A DNA stretch of 51,437 nt from Syntrophomonas sp. DTU019 (GTDB lineage: Bacteria; Bacillota; Syntrophomonadia; Syntrophomonadales; Syntrophomonadaceae): NCBI GenBank assembly GCA_001512785.1, contig LFSQ01000029.1, forward strand, positions 1 to 51,437. Direction: 5' to 3'. Positions 17,431-26,297 of this stretch are shown in pieces (the first letter of the stretch is position 1; each line of letters opens with the position of its first letter). The notes under the pieces were generated by a model that ran no database searches, had not been told where the DNA came from, and was given only the letters and a program-made list of their open reading frames with translations. Position numbers and translations under genes: made by a program.

Positions 17431-18602
17431 CACTGGCTGCCTCCTCTGCCGGCCAACGGCGACATATGGCGCAAATTGGCGATGATACGGGGCAAAACCT
17501 CCAGTACATAATCTACATCTTCCTGGGTATTATCCTTGCCCAGGGTCAAGCGCAATGAACCGTGAGCAATCTCATGGGGCAGTCCGATGGCCAGCAATAC
17601 ATGGGATGGCTCCAATGCACCGGAGGTGCAGGCCGAACCGCTGGAAGCCATTATTCCATAGCTGTCCAGCATTAACAAAATCGACTCACCCTCAACGAAC
17701 TCGAAACAAACGCTTACACTGCCCGGAACCCGCATCTCCGGATGCCCGGTAACGATGGTGTTAGGGATGGAATTGACAATGCCTTCACGCAGGCGTTGGC
17801 CCAGCCGGTTAAGATGCTCGGCGCGTTTGTGCATCTCCTGGCCGGCAATTTCAGCGGCTTTGCCGAAACCGACAATCCCCGGGACGTTTTCGGTACCGGC
17901 CCTGAGTCTTGATTCTTGTCCCCCGCCGTGGAACAGGTTCTTGATGCGAACCCCTTTTTTCACATAAAGACAGCCTATCCCTTTGGGCCCATGCAGTTTG
18001 TGGCTGGATGCGGAGAGCATATCGATACCCATTTTCCTGACATCTATGGGTATTTTGCCGATGGTCTGCACTGCATCGGTATGAAAGACCGCGCCTGCTT
18101 CATGGCTGATAGCGGCCAATTCTTCGATAGGTTGAATGGTGCCGATCTCATTGTTGGCATGCATTACCGATACCAGTATGGTGTCGGGGCGGATTGCCTT
18201 GGCCAGAGTCTCGGCTTCCACCATCCCCTGAGCATTCACCGGCAGGAAGGTTACATCAAATCCCAGGCCTTGCAGGTAATGAAAGCTGTCCAGTACAGCA
18301 TGGTGTTCAATGGCCGAGGTGATCAAATGCTTGCCCTTTTGGCTGTTATTCAGGGCATAGGTGATGATGGCCTGATTGTCGGCCTCGGTCCCACCGCTGG
18401 TGAAGATGATCTCTCTCGGGTCGGCGTTTATCAAGGCGGCTATCTGTTCTCGCCCGGTTTCCACAGCTTGGCGCGCCTTTTGCCCTTTACTGTGGATGCT
18501 GGAAGGATTGCCAAATTCGCTGGTAAGATAAGGTATCATGGCCTCGAATACCCTGGCATCAACCGGGGTGGTGGCGCTGTGGTCCATATATACGGATTTC
18601 AC
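17430..18602 (-). CDS. iscS: Cysteine desulfurase (NifS/IscS family)
   Basis: 390 aa from the GTG at 18602, chosen because GGAGGTAATAGG sits just upstream; the frame is open to 18635. The family start VYMDHSATTPVD is present. The PLP lysine lies in SASSHKLHGPKGIG, and the catalytic cysteine in SSGSACTSGALEPSHVL. It removes sulfur from cysteine for IscU. The loop around the active Cys (SACTSG) matches group I/NifS enzymes. It follows iscR by 29 bases and overlaps iscU. Confidence 0.95.
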   Translation of the reverse strand: MKSVYMDHSATTPVDARVFEAMIPYLTSEFGNPSSIHSKGQKARQAVETGREQIAALINADPREIIFTSGGTEADNQAIITYALNNSQKGKHLITSAIEHHAVLDSFHYLQGLGFDVTFLPVNAQGMVEAETLAKAIRPDTILVSVMHANNEIGTIQPIEELAAISHEAGAVFHTDAVQTIGKIPIDVRKMGIDMLSASSHKLHGPKGIGCLYVKKGVRIKNLFHGGGQESRLRAGTENVPGIVGFGKAAEIAGQEMHKRAEHLNRLGQRLREGIVNSIPNTIVTGHPEMRVPGSVSVCFEFVEGESILLMLDSYGIMASSGSACTSGALEPSHVLLAIGLPHEIAHGSLRLTLGKDNTQEDVDYVLEVLPRIIANLRHMSPLAGRGGSQ

Positions 18603-18631
18603 CCCTATTACCTCCTTTTTTGAATTGCATA

Positions 18632-19075
18632 TCATTCAGCCTGCATTTTTCCCTGTGCCGCATCTAATGCCTCTTTTTTCAGGTCTTCCAGTGAGTAGGA
18701 ATCCAGCAGCTGGTTCATGCTGTCCCGCAGCATGAACCAAATGCGGCGGGTTACACAGAATTCGGCCCGTTCACATTCATCGGGGTTGAGTTCATTTACA
18801 CAATCGACCGGGGATATAGGGCCTTCCAGGGCTCTGATAATATCCCCCACGGTGATCTTATCAGCTTCACGGCCCAGAACATACCCGCCCTGCGAACCGC
18901 GCACACTCTTTACCAACCCGTTTTGTTTCAAGGGAATGAGCAACTGTTCCAAATAGCGGTTGGATAGATTCTGGTGTTCTGCGATAACATGGATGGGAAC
19001 CGGACCCTTAGCCTGCTGCAGGGCTATTTCCAGCATAGCTCTTAATCCATATCTTCCTTTGGTAGATAGTTTCAT
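18632..19075 (-). CDS. iscR: Rrf2-family transcriptional regulator (IscR/CymR-like)
   Basis: 147 aa. The winged helix begins MKLSTKGRYGLRAMLEIA, with recognition region NLSNRYLEQLLIPLKQNGLVKSVRGSQGGY. Three cysteines in CVNELNPDECERAEFC (residues about 93-108) fit the Fe-S-binding arrangement of IscR-type members; CymR proteins usually lack it. It heads the isc-metY operon. A 17-bp motif overlapping its own promoter recurs at cysK and metA, so it probably controls both Fe-S assembly and sulfur amino-acid synthesis, and itself. It could act alone or with CysK as in the B. subtilis CymR system (inference). Confidence 0.92.
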   Translation of the reverse strand: MKLSTKGRYGLRAMLEIALQQAKGPVPIHVIAEHQNLSNRYLEQLLIPLKQNGLVKSVRGSQGGYVLGREADKITVGDIIRALEGPISPVDCVNELNPDECERAEFCVTRRIWFMLRDSMNQLLDSYSLEDLKKEALDAAQGKMQAE

Positions 19076-19235
19076 GGCCTTCCTCTTTTCCTAACCCCAT
19101 CTCTTTACAGGCACCTCGCCAATCTTTCAGCAATCATATCTTGCCCATCAAGAGGGGTTTATTGCTTAACCGGGTCATTAAAACCCGACCACCAGGGAAA
19201 CAAACTGTATATGTACTGAATTCAAAATATCATTT

Positions 19236-19264
19236 ATCCTATAGTTTTACTAGTGATTTGTCAA
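19236..19264 (-). promoter_or_regulatory. iscR promoter with overlapping 17-bp operator
   Basis: Minus strand TTGACA (19259-19264), 17-base spacer, TAGGAT (19236-19241), start near 19229. The 17-mer CCTATAGTTTTACTAGT (plus-strand reading, 19238-19254) overlaps the -10 and spacer, and matches the cysK motif at 13 of 17 positions. Such placement would allow repression. Confidence 0.65.
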
Positions 19265-19343
19265 ATAATAAACCGGGTCAGCATAGTTCGCTTCACAGCC
19301 TATGAACCAGGTTATCAAAGCGGCCCAACGCTTATACCCGGCA

Positions 19344-19435
19344 GGCGGTCAAACTTCTATTCTGCTTGAAACAACCAAGCCTTCAATGAGGCATTTGATC
19401 AGGCTATGGCGGTCTCACTTCCATACTTCTTGAAA
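19344..19435. repeat. Partial duplication of the cysK 3' end
   Basis: 28-base copies at 19344-19371 and 19408-19435 match at 22 of 28 positions (GGCGGTC...CTTGAAA). The second lies across the cysK stop codon and last codons; the first is decayed non-coding sequence 64 bases further along. Confidence 0.5.
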
Positions 19436-20356
19436 CAGCTCCGTTGAAAGGTATCTTTCCCCTGTATCGGGGAGCAAGACTACAATGGTTTTTCCAGCGT
19501 TCTTTGGCCTTAAGGCTATTTGTGTGGCGGCAAAAAGAGCTGCACCGGACGATATACCTACCAGGAGGCCTTCGGTTTTGGACAAAAGCCGGGCAGTTTC
19601 GAAGGCTTCTTCATTTTTGACTTTAAACACCTCGTCTACAACCGCCAGGTTCAAAACCTCGGGCACAAATCCGGCTCCAATCCCCTGTATTTTATGCGCT
19701 CCAGGGGCCCCGCCCGACAACACTGGAGAGTCATGCGGCTCAACCGCGATGATCTTCACCGATTCCTTTTTGGCTTTTAAGGCCTCTCCCACGCCGGTAA
19801 TGGTCCCGCCGGTGCCAACCCCGGCTACGAAGATATCCACTGAGCCATCAGTGTCGTTCCAGATCTCCACCGCCGTAGTCTGGCGGTGCACGGCCGGGTT
19901 GGCCGGGTTGTTGAACTGCTGGGGTATAAACGCATGGGGAATTTCTCGAGCGAGCTCTTCAGCCTTCCTGATGGCCCCTGACATGCCTTCAAGGCCCGGG
20001 GTTAGCACTACCTCTGCCCCCAGGGCTTTGAGCAGATTTCTGCGCTCCAGGCTCATGGTGTCGGGCATGGTCAGGATCAAGCGATAGCCCCTGGCAGCAG
20101 CTACGAAAGCCAGAGCTATGCCGGTATTGCCGCTGGTCGGTTCGATGATGGTGGTGCCCGGGCGAATCAATCCCTTTTCTTCAGCGTCTTTGATCATGGC
20201 GAAACCGGTGCGGTCCTTAACGCTGCCGGCCGGGTTAAAATACTCCAATTTGGCGATCAACCTGGCCTGCAGCTGGTGGTGGCGGTTGTAATTGCTCAAT
20301 TCCAACAAAGGGGTATTCCCAATCAAATCAGTGAGACTCTGAGCTATTTTACTCAT
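19415..20356 (-). CDS. cysK: Cysteine synthase (O-acetylserine sulfhydrylase)
   Basis: 313 aa PLP enzyme making cysteine from O-acetylserine and sulfide. Hallmarks: [10 protein letters not shown] near the start, the PLP lysine in [11 protein letters not shown] (about residue 45), [11 protein letters not shown], the glycine loop [17 protein letters not shown], and [11 protein letters not shown]. Length is typical. GGAGG lies 8 bases before the ATG. It has its own promoter with a 17-bp motif shared with iscR and metA. It lies upstream of iscR on the same strand with a 339-base gap containing a partial duplication of its 3' end. Confidence 0.95.
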   Translation of the reverse strand: MSKIAQSLTDLIGNTPLLELSNYNRHHQLQARLIAKLEYFNPAGSVKDRTGFAMIKDAEEKGLIRPGTTIIEPTSGNTGIALAFVAAARGYRLILTMPDTMSLERRNLLKALGAEVVLTPGLEGMSGAIRKAEELAREIPHAFIPQQFNNPANPAVHRQTTAVEIWNDTDGSVDIFVAGVGTGGTITGVGEALKAKKESVKIIAVEPHDSPVLSGGAPGAHKIQGIGAGFVPEVLNLAVVDEVFKVKNEEAFETARLLSKTEGLLVGISSGAALFAATQIALRPKNAGKTIVVLLPDTGERYLSTELFQEVWK

Positions 20357-20379
20357 AATAAACCTCCAGTGTTATATTG

Positions 20380-20437
20380 CCTACTAAACTTATAGGTTTA
20401 ATGGATTTATTTAATCACAGGCAGTAATGTATGTCAA
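20380..20437 (-). promoter_or_regulatory. cysK promoter and 17-bp operator-like motif
   Basis: Minus strand TTGACA (20432-20437), 18-base spacer, TAAATA (20408-20413), start near 20401. The motif CCTATAAGTTTAGTAGG lies at 20380-20396, just downstream of the start, with CCTA/TAGG ends forming an imperfect palindrome. Confidence 0.6.
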
Positions 20438-20652
20438 CGGCTAAGAAACCCAAGGCCAATTTAATCCGCCCCGACTTAAATGCTCATTAACAAAACAGCG
20501 CTGTGCTCCCGGGCTGTACTTGCCTGCACTTCGTCTCTTTCCCATGGTTGGTCCGGGTTCTGATCAGGCCTTCAGTCCAATTTGGGGGCACAGCAGCTAA
20601 AGCCCCTGGCCTGTGCCTCCCGGGGAATTCACAATCAATGCCTGTTGCGGTT

Positions 20653-23091
20653 TCAATTCTGCACTGCTGCGGTCCGGTCCCTGCGGCTGGGATCATAGCG
20701 CTTCAAGCTAAGGGAATTAGTCACCACAGAAACCGAACTGAATGCCATGGCAGCCCCGGCTATGATTGGATTCAACATCCCCAGGGCAGCGATCGGTATG
20801 CCGATAATATTATAAATAAAGGCCCAGAAGAGGTTTTGCTTGATTTTGCGCATGGTCTGCCGGGAAAGCCGGATTGAGGCCGGAATGGTGCGCAAATCCC
20901 CTCTCATCAGGGTGATGTCGGCAGCTTCCATGGCCACATCTGTGCCGGTGCCCATAGCCATGCCGATATGGGCTGTAGCCAGGGCCGGGGCGTCATTTAT
21001 GCCGTCTCCTACCATGGCGACGGTTTTTCCTGCGGCTTTGAGCTTCTGTACCTCTTCGGCTTTGTTCTCCGGAAGCACCTCGGCCAGAACATTGTTGATT
21101 CCTACCTGTCTGGCAATGGCCTCAGCGGTGCGGCGATTGTCGCCGGTTATCATGTAAACCTCAATGCCCATATCCTGCAGGTCCTGTATGGCCTCACGCG
21201 AGCTCTCCTTAACCGTGTCAGCTACTGCGAGGATGGCCTGCAAACTGCCGTTAATGGCCATTAACATGGCGGTTTTGCCCATATCCTCCAGGCTGCTTAT
21301 GGATGCCTCGATGGGTTTTACATCAATGCTGTTATCGGCCATGAGCCTGCGGGTTCCCAGCAAGACTTCCTGCCCGTCCACAACCGCTTTCACCCCCTTG
21401 CCGGGTACAGCCTCAAAGCTGTCTGCATCCGGCACATGTTCATATTCAGCCCGGCCTTTTTCATAAATGGTCACCCCCAGAGGGTGTTCCGAGCCTTTTT
21501 CCGCCCTGGCCGCCAGCAGCAGCAAGCGATCCGGAGGCTCTTCACCCAGAGATATGATATCGGTTACTTCGGGTTTGCCTTTGGTTATAGTGCCGGTTTT
21601 ATCCAAAACCACCGCATTGAGCTTGTAGGCCATTTCCAGGTGTTCCCCGCCTTTTATGAGGATGCCGTTTTCCGCCCCTTTGCCTGTACCGACCATAATC
21701 GCGGTAGGGGTAGCCAGCCCCAAGGCGCAGGGACAGGCTATAACCAGTACCGCCACGGCGCTCAGCAGTGATTTATTAATACCCGCACCGGACAAATACC
21801 AGGCCGTAAAAGTGATCAAGGCTATGGTCAGCACTGCCGGAACGAACACCCCCGCAACCCGATCAGCGATCTGCTGTATAGGGGCTTTGGAACCCTGAGC
21901 ATCTTCCACCATTTTAATGATCCTGGCCAGAGCGGTGTCCCGGCCTACACGGGTGGCTTGAAATTTAAAGGTCCCGAATTTGTTAAGGGTCGCACCGAAT
22001 ACCATTTCGCCGGCCTGTTTATCCACCGGGAGGCTTTCGCCGGTAAGCATGGACTCGTCCAGCGCGGAAGTCCCTTCGATTATTATTCCATCCACCGGCA
22101 CTTTTTCTCCCGGCCGGACAACTATGATTTCACCCAGCTCCACTTCTTCCACCGGAATATCGATTTCCTGGCCAGCTCTGATTACCCGGGCGGTTTTGGC
22201 CTGCAGCTGGGCCAGTTTTTTTATGGCCTCAGAAGTCCTGCCTTTAGCGACCGCCTCCAGGTACTTGCCCAGGAGGACCAGGGTGATGATTATAGCCGAG
22301 GCCTCGAAGTACAGGCTTTTCATCATGCCTTCAGGAACCGCCTCAAAGAACACATTGTACAGGCTGAAAAAATAGGCTGCCGAGGTTCCCATGGCAACCA
22401 ATACGTCCATATTGGCACTGCCGGCCCTTAAGGCCAAATAGGATTGTTTATAGAAGCGGGCCCCGATAACGAACTGCACCGGGGTGGCGATCAGCAATTG
22501 AAAATAGGGATGGTGCAAAAACGCTGCCAGGGGGCTGTGGATTTTAATCAGGCTCAAAACCATGGCCATAAGCAGAGGCAGGCTCAAAACCGCCGAGGTT
22601 ATGAACAACCAGCGCAGCGATCTGATTTCCCTGTCTTTGGCTTCCTCCTGGTAGTCAATGTCTTCCACCCGCTCCGCGTTATACCCCAGATTCTGAATGT
22701 TCTGGATGATTTCACTGATTCTGACCTGTCCGGGCTGGTAAAGCACCCGGGCCTGTTCGGTTGCCAGATTAACATTGGCCAGCTTTACCCCTTGAAGGCT
22801 GTTCAGCTTTTTCTCGATGCGAGCTGCACAGGCGGCACAGGTCATACCGGATATTTTTAGATCGACCTGTTCATCGGACTTTTCCGGGATCACCTCATAT
22901 CCCAGCTTCTGCACCACCCGGTCGATCTGCTCCCTCGCCACCAGCTTTTCATCATATTCAACCGTGGCTCTTTCCAGGGCCAAATTGACATTTACCGATT
23001 CTACGCCAGCAATCTGCTTTAGCCCTTTCTCTATCCTGGCTGCACAGGCCGCACAGCTCATGCCTGATATCTGAATGGATTCTTTATGCAT
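20653..23091 (-). CDS. copA: Copper-translocating P1B-type ATPase
   Basis: 812 aa. Two N-terminal heavy-metal domains each carry CAAC ([24 protein letters not shown]). They are followed by eight membrane helices, the TGES actuator motif, CPC in the sixth helix region ([13 protein letters not shown]), the phosphorylation site DKTGT, and the hinge [10 protein letters not shown]. The CPC plus two CAAC domains and [10 protein letters not shown] near the C-terminus indicate Cu(I) specificity. It exports copper from the cytoplasm. No copZ or csoR gene is adjacent. It follows nadA by 187 bases on the same strand, probably with its own transcription. Confidence 0.95.
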   Translation of the reverse strand: MHKESIQISGMSCAACAARIEKGLKQIAGVESVNVNLALERATVEYDEKLVAREQIDRVVQKLGYEVIPEKSDEQVDLKISGMTCAACAARIEKKLNSLQGVKLANVNLATEQARVLYQPGQVRISEIIQNIQNLGYNAERVEDIDYQEEAKDREIRSLRWLFITSAVLSLPLLMAMVLSLIKIHSPLAAFLHHPYFQLLIATPVQFVIGARFYKQSYLALRAGSANMDVLVAMGTSAAYFFSLYNVFFEAVPEGMMKSLYFEASAIIITLVLLGKYLEAVAKGRTSEAIKKLAQLQAKTARVIRAGQEIDIPVEEVELGEIIVVRPGEKVPVDGIIIEGTSALDESMLTGESLPVDKQAGEMVFGATLNKFGTFKFQATRVGRDTALARIIKMVEDAQGSKAPIQQIADRVAGVFVPAVLTIALITFTAWYLSGAGINKSLLSAVAVLVIACPCALGLATPTAIMVGTGKGAENGILIKGGEHLEMAYKLNAVVLDKTGTITKGKPEVTDIISLGEEPPDRLLLLAARAEKGSEHPLGVTIYEKGRAEYEHVPDADSFEAVPGKGVKAVVDGQEVLLGTRRLMADNSIDVKPIEASISSLEDMGKTAMLMAINGSLQAILAVADTVKESSREAIQDLQDMGIEVYMITGDNRRTAEAIARQVGINNVLAEVLPENKAEEVQKLKAAGKTVAMVGDGINDAPALATAHIGMAMGTGTDVAMEAADITLMRGDLRTIPASIRLSRQTMRKIKQNLFWAFIYNIIGIPIAALGMLNPIIAGAAMAFSSVSVVTNSLSLKRYDPSRRDRTAAVQN

Positions 23092-23278
23092 ACAACTGCA
23101 GCTCCTTAAACTTTTGCTTATATGAATAAGCTGTCATTTTACCGGATATTCTGTTACATTATGTTCTTTTCATAAACATTGCTAAAGGTGCAAATTGGAG
23201 GTCGTCGCTGAAGCACAACCTCCCTTGACTGGCTGTTACTCCTCGTTATCCAGCAAAAACACGCTTACAAAAACCATC

Positions 23279-24205
23279 TTACGATGCCAGTTCAATCATT
23301 TTTTCCAGGGCTACCACCGCCTGGCAGGCTATGTCTTGCGGAACAGTTATGACCGTCTCCATATTATCGATAGAATACAATATTTTGTGAAGGGTGATGC
23401 TTTTCATATTGGGGCAGAGCAGTGCCTCAGAAGCGAGTATGAGCTGCTTATCCGGGCACTGTTGGCGGATGGCGTGAAAGATGCCGGATTCTGTGCCGAT
23501 AATAAACGCTTTGGCATCGGTTTCCACCACTTTTTTCAGTATGCCTGCGGTACTGCCCGCATAATCAGCCAGATGTACCACTTCCGGGTCGCACTCCGGG
23601 TGCACCAATACCAGGGCTTCGGGGTGAAGGGCTTTGAGCTTTATGATTTCATCTCTGCTTACCACCGCATGGATGGGGCAGGATGAATCAAAAGCTTCGA
23701 TTTCTCGATCCAGCCCCCGGGCAATATTCCTGGCCAGGTTCTGATCGGGCACGAAATAGATGTTTTTGTCACTAGGCAGAGCCCGGATGATTTTTTCCGC
23801 GTTGGATGAGGTTACACACACATCGCTGACCGCTTTAACCTCCGCCGGTGTATTGACATAGGTTACCACCAGGGTATCGGGATGCAGTTCCCGATACTGG
23901 CGAATATGCTCGGCGGTTATACTGTTGGCCATCGGACAGGTAGCTGCCGGCTCAGGGGACAAAATGGTCTTATCCGGGCAGAGAATTGCAGCTGTTTCAG
24001 CCATGAAGTCCACCCCTGCCACCAGTATGTTTTTGCTCTGAGAATCGCGGGCGGCCAGGGCCATTGCATATGAATCCCCGACAAAATCGGCAACATCCTG
24101 TATTTCTCCGCGTTGGTAATAATGCGCGATGATAAATATATCCTTTTCCTGCTTTTTCTTGATGATCTCCTCTTTCATCTGTTGATCCTTTTGACTATTA
24201 TTCAT
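23279..24205 (-). CDS. nadA: Quinolinate synthase A
   Basis: 308 aa. NadA condenses iminoaspartate with dihydroxyacetone phosphate to quinolinate, using a [4Fe-4S] cluster. IIAHYYQRGEIQDVADFVGDSYAMA is the family start, and the expected cluster cysteines lie in LCPDKTI/CPMANS, HPECDPEV and LLCPNMK. TSSNAEKII, VPDQNLARNI and GTESGIFHAI are also characteristic. nadB and nadC are not in this window. It begins one base after fdhD ends, so it is the third gene of metA-fdhD-nadA. Confidence 0.95.
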   Translation of the reverse strand: MNNSQKDQQMKEEIIKKKQEKDIFIIAHYYQRGEIQDVADFVGDSYAMALAARDSQSKNILVAGVDFMAETAAILCPDKTILSPEPAATCPMANSITAEHIRQYRELHPDTLVVTYVNTPAEVKAVSDVCVTSSNAEKIIRALPSDKNIYFVPDQNLARNIARGLDREIEAFDSSCPIHAVVSRDEIIKLKALHPEALVLVHPECDPEVVHLADYAGSTAGILKKVVETDAKAFIIGTESGIFHAIRQQCPDKQLILASEALLCPNMKSITLHKILYSIDNMETVITVPQDIACQAVVALEKMIELAS

Positions 24206-24206
24206 A

Positions 24207-25010
24207 TTATTCCCGCCTTTCTAATAACACCCGTTCTGGGTGGGTGTAAATGGTCAGATTCTGCCCGCGGGCAAATCCTATAATGCAAATGTTCAATTCT
24301 TCAGCCAATTCCAGGGTCAGTTCGGTAGGGGCTGACCGGGACACAATAATGGGTACATTGCCTCGAGCCGCTTTGATTAGGATTTCCGAGGCTATACGAC
24401 CGCTTAGCAGCAGACATTTGTCAGCAGTATCGATTCGGTTTAGTATAGCATAGCCCAAAACCTTATCAACTGCATTGTGGCGCCCGATATCTTCAAAACG
24501 AGCAACCAGGCCATTGTCTCCTGCCAGCGCGACGCTGTGTACTCCCCCGGTAAGTCGGAACAATTCAGCTTGTTCTTCAAATTGGCTCATTAATTCCAGT
24601 ATTCTTGCCATCTCCAGTCGTAAATCGCTGTTTACCGCCTCCAACTGGCGGGCATCATTGATGAAATACAACCCGGCCCTCCCTTTCCCGCAACAACTGG
24701 CCATATGCCGGCGCAGAAAGTTGTCGCTGATGGTTACCGGGTGCTTGGTTTCAATCCATAACAACCCTTGCTCCTGGCGACAGCGGATGTCTTCGATATC
24801 ATCAAGGCTGTGCAATATACCCTCACTGAGCAAAAAACCGACCGCCAACTCTTCATAGGCCCCAGGCGAGCAAACCATAGTGGAAAACTCGTTATGGTTC
24901 AAAAATACCGTTAGCGGTTTTTCCCTAACCACCCAGGCGGTTCCGCTTTCATTAACCCCTTCTTTAAACATCATCATAGGCCATTGAGTATATAGTTTTA
25001 TCTCCGCCAT
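24207..25010 (-). CDS. fdhD: Formate dehydrogenase accessory sulfurtransferase FdhD
   Basis: 267 aa. FdhD moves sulfur from a cysteine desulfurase to the Mo/W-bis-MGD cofactor of formate dehydrogenases. Visible motifs: MVCSPGAYEELAVGFLLSEGI, the catalytic loop MASCCGKGRAG (the Firmicutes SCCGK form), TGGVHSVAL, FEDIGRHNAVDKVLGYA, LLLSGRIASEILIKAARG and SRSAPTELTLELAEE. No formate dehydrogenase is in the window. It is 14 bases after metA, and next to nadA; the grouping may reflect shared sulfur/Fe-S demand (inference). Confidence 0.94.
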   Translation of the reverse strand: MAEIKLYTQWPMMMFKEGVNESGTAWVVREKPLTVFLNHNEFSTMVCSPGAYEELAVGFLLSEGILHSLDDIEDIRCRQEQGLLWIETKHPVTISDNFLRRHMASCCGKGRAGLYFINDARQLEAVNSDLRLEMARILELMSQFEEQAELFRLTGGVHSVALAGDNGLVARFEDIGRHNAVDKVLGYAILNRIDTADKCLLLSGRIASEILIKAARGNVPIIVSRSAPTELTLELAEELNICIIGFARGQNLTIYTHPERVLLERRE

Positions 25011-25024
25011 GCTGGATCCCTCCG

Positions 25025-25972
25025 CTATTCAACGTGCCAGGACCCAGGTGGGCACTTATCAAGCAAGCCCAGGTCGTAGGGGGTTTCCTGATAAACATGA
25101 TAATTCAACCAATTGGAAAAGAGAAGGTGCCCGTGACTGCGCCATCTAACCAGAGGTGCCTGGCCCGGATCATCATCCGGGAAGTAGTTTTGGGGCAATG
25201 CGATATGGAGCCCTTTATTTTTGTCCCGCTCGTATTCCGCCTTTAGTGTAAGCGGATCGTATTCCGCGTGACCGGTGACAAACACCTGCCTGCCATCCCG
25301 GCTGGCCAGGAGGTAAATCCCGGCCTGATCGGACTCGGCCAGGATCTCCAACTCTTCAATCCCTTCCAGGTCTTGCCTGCGTATCTCGGAATGGCGGGAA
25401 TGAGGAGCATAGAACACATCATCAAATCCGCGCAACAACGGCCGGTTTGGTTTTAAGGCCCGGTGTTCAAACACCCCGAACATTTTCTGCGGCAGGGCAT
25501 ACTTGTTAATGCCGTAATGATAATATAAACCGGCCTGAGCCGCCACACAGATGTGGAAGGTTGAATAAACATTGGTTTTAGTCCATTCCATAATCTCCTT
25601 GAGTTCTTCCCAATAAGTCCATTGAGCGAAATCCAGGTGCTCCACCGGGGCCCCGGTTATGATCATGCCGTCGAATCTTTGCTCTTTTACCTCTGCAAAA
25701 GTGGTATAGAAGGTTTGCAGGTGTATCTCCGGGGTATTTTTGGATTCGTGGTTTTCAGGGCGCAGCAGAACAAATTCCACTTGTAAAGGGGTATTGGCCA
25801 GAACCCTTAAGAGCTGGGTCTCGGTAACGATCTTCTGCGGCATCAGGTTTAATATGGCTATTCTTAAAGGCCGGATATCCTGGTGAACAGCCCGTCTTTC
25901 CCTCATAACAAATATGTTTTCGCTCTGCAGCACTTCCACCGCCGGCAAATTATCAGGTATTATAATCGGCAT
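25025..25972 (-). CDS. metA: Homoserine O-acetyltransferase (MetA type)
   Basis: 315 aa. MetA activates homoserine for methionine synthesis. Family motifs: [43 protein letters not shown], the catalytic cysteine in [16 protein letters not shown], and FGVFEHR. The residue after ITGAPV is Glu (ITGAPVEHL); in studied MetA proteins Glu here indicates acetyl-CoA rather than succinyl-CoA use. This fits the MetY gene. The usual FHICWAAQAG Trp is Val here. GGAGG precedes the ATG. First gene of metA-fdhD-nadA, behind a promoter at 26206-26234 with an operator-like 17-mer. Confidence 0.94.
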   Translation of the reverse strand: MPIIIPDNLPAVEVLQSENIFVMRERRAVHQDIRPLRIAILNLMPQKIVTETQLLRVLANTPLQVEFVLLRPENHESKNTPEIHLQTFYTTFAEVKEQRFDGMIITGAPVEHLDFAQWTYWEELKEIMEWTKTNVYSTFHICVAAQAGLYYHYGINKYALPQKMFGVFEHRALKPNRPLLRGFDDVFYAPHSRHSEIRRQDLEGIEELEILAESDQAGIYLLASRDGRQVFVTGHAEYDPLTLKAEYERDKNKGLHIALPQNYFPDDDPGQAPLVRWRSHGHLLFSNWLNYHVYQETPYDLGLLDKCPPGSWHVE

Positions 25973-26196
25973 TCATTTATCCTCCATTTCAGCTGAACTA
26001 TCCATGCTCCCGACGAATATCCGCCCTGCAAACAGCCTGCCACCCGCCCGGTATCAAAGCCTTAATTGCAAAACTGTGGCCATAAGGCTTATGCATCTGC
26101 ATTCCCAATAGCTTTTCTCCCCGGGAAAAACTCAAAGCGGGAGCACCTTCAGTAATAACCCTGTTAAACACATATAGAAAAATTATCTCTATAATT
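25973..26196 (-). other. Long metA leader region
   Basis: About 225 bases between the inferred metA start site and the coding region. I searched by eye for SAM, SAH and T-box signatures and saw none. A 78-codon open frame (25998-26234) crosses the promoter and has no ribosome site. No defined RNA element is claimed. Confidence 0.4.
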
Positions 26197-26234
26197 CCTA
26201 TAAAGATAATAGTATATAAATGGCGCTGAATCAA
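26197..26234 (-). promoter_or_regulatory. metA promoter with overlapping 17-bp operator-like motif
   Basis: Minus strand TTGATT (26229-26234), 17-base spacer, TATTAT (26206-26211), start near 26199. CCTATAAAGATAATAGT (plus-strand reading, 26197-26213) overlaps the -10 and resembles the iscR and cysK motifs at about 12 of 17 positions. Confidence 0.55.
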
Positions 26235-26297
26235 GCTATCGATGGAGATATGGATAAATCATATTTCATCTACATTAAGCCAAACTGTGGTTGTTTT

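Noticed and set aside
17916-18623. Long plus-strand open frame opposite iscS
   Set aside because: It lies within the complement of a clear cysteine desulfurase; composition is that of an antisense shadow.
20357-20652. Search for a riboswitch or T-box upstream of cysK and between copA and cysK
   Set aside because: No T-box, SAM or related signature; only a promoter with an operator-like motif is supported.
25998-26234. 78-codon minus-strand frame in the metA leader
   Set aside because: It spans the inferred metA promoter, has no ribosome site and no recognisable domain.
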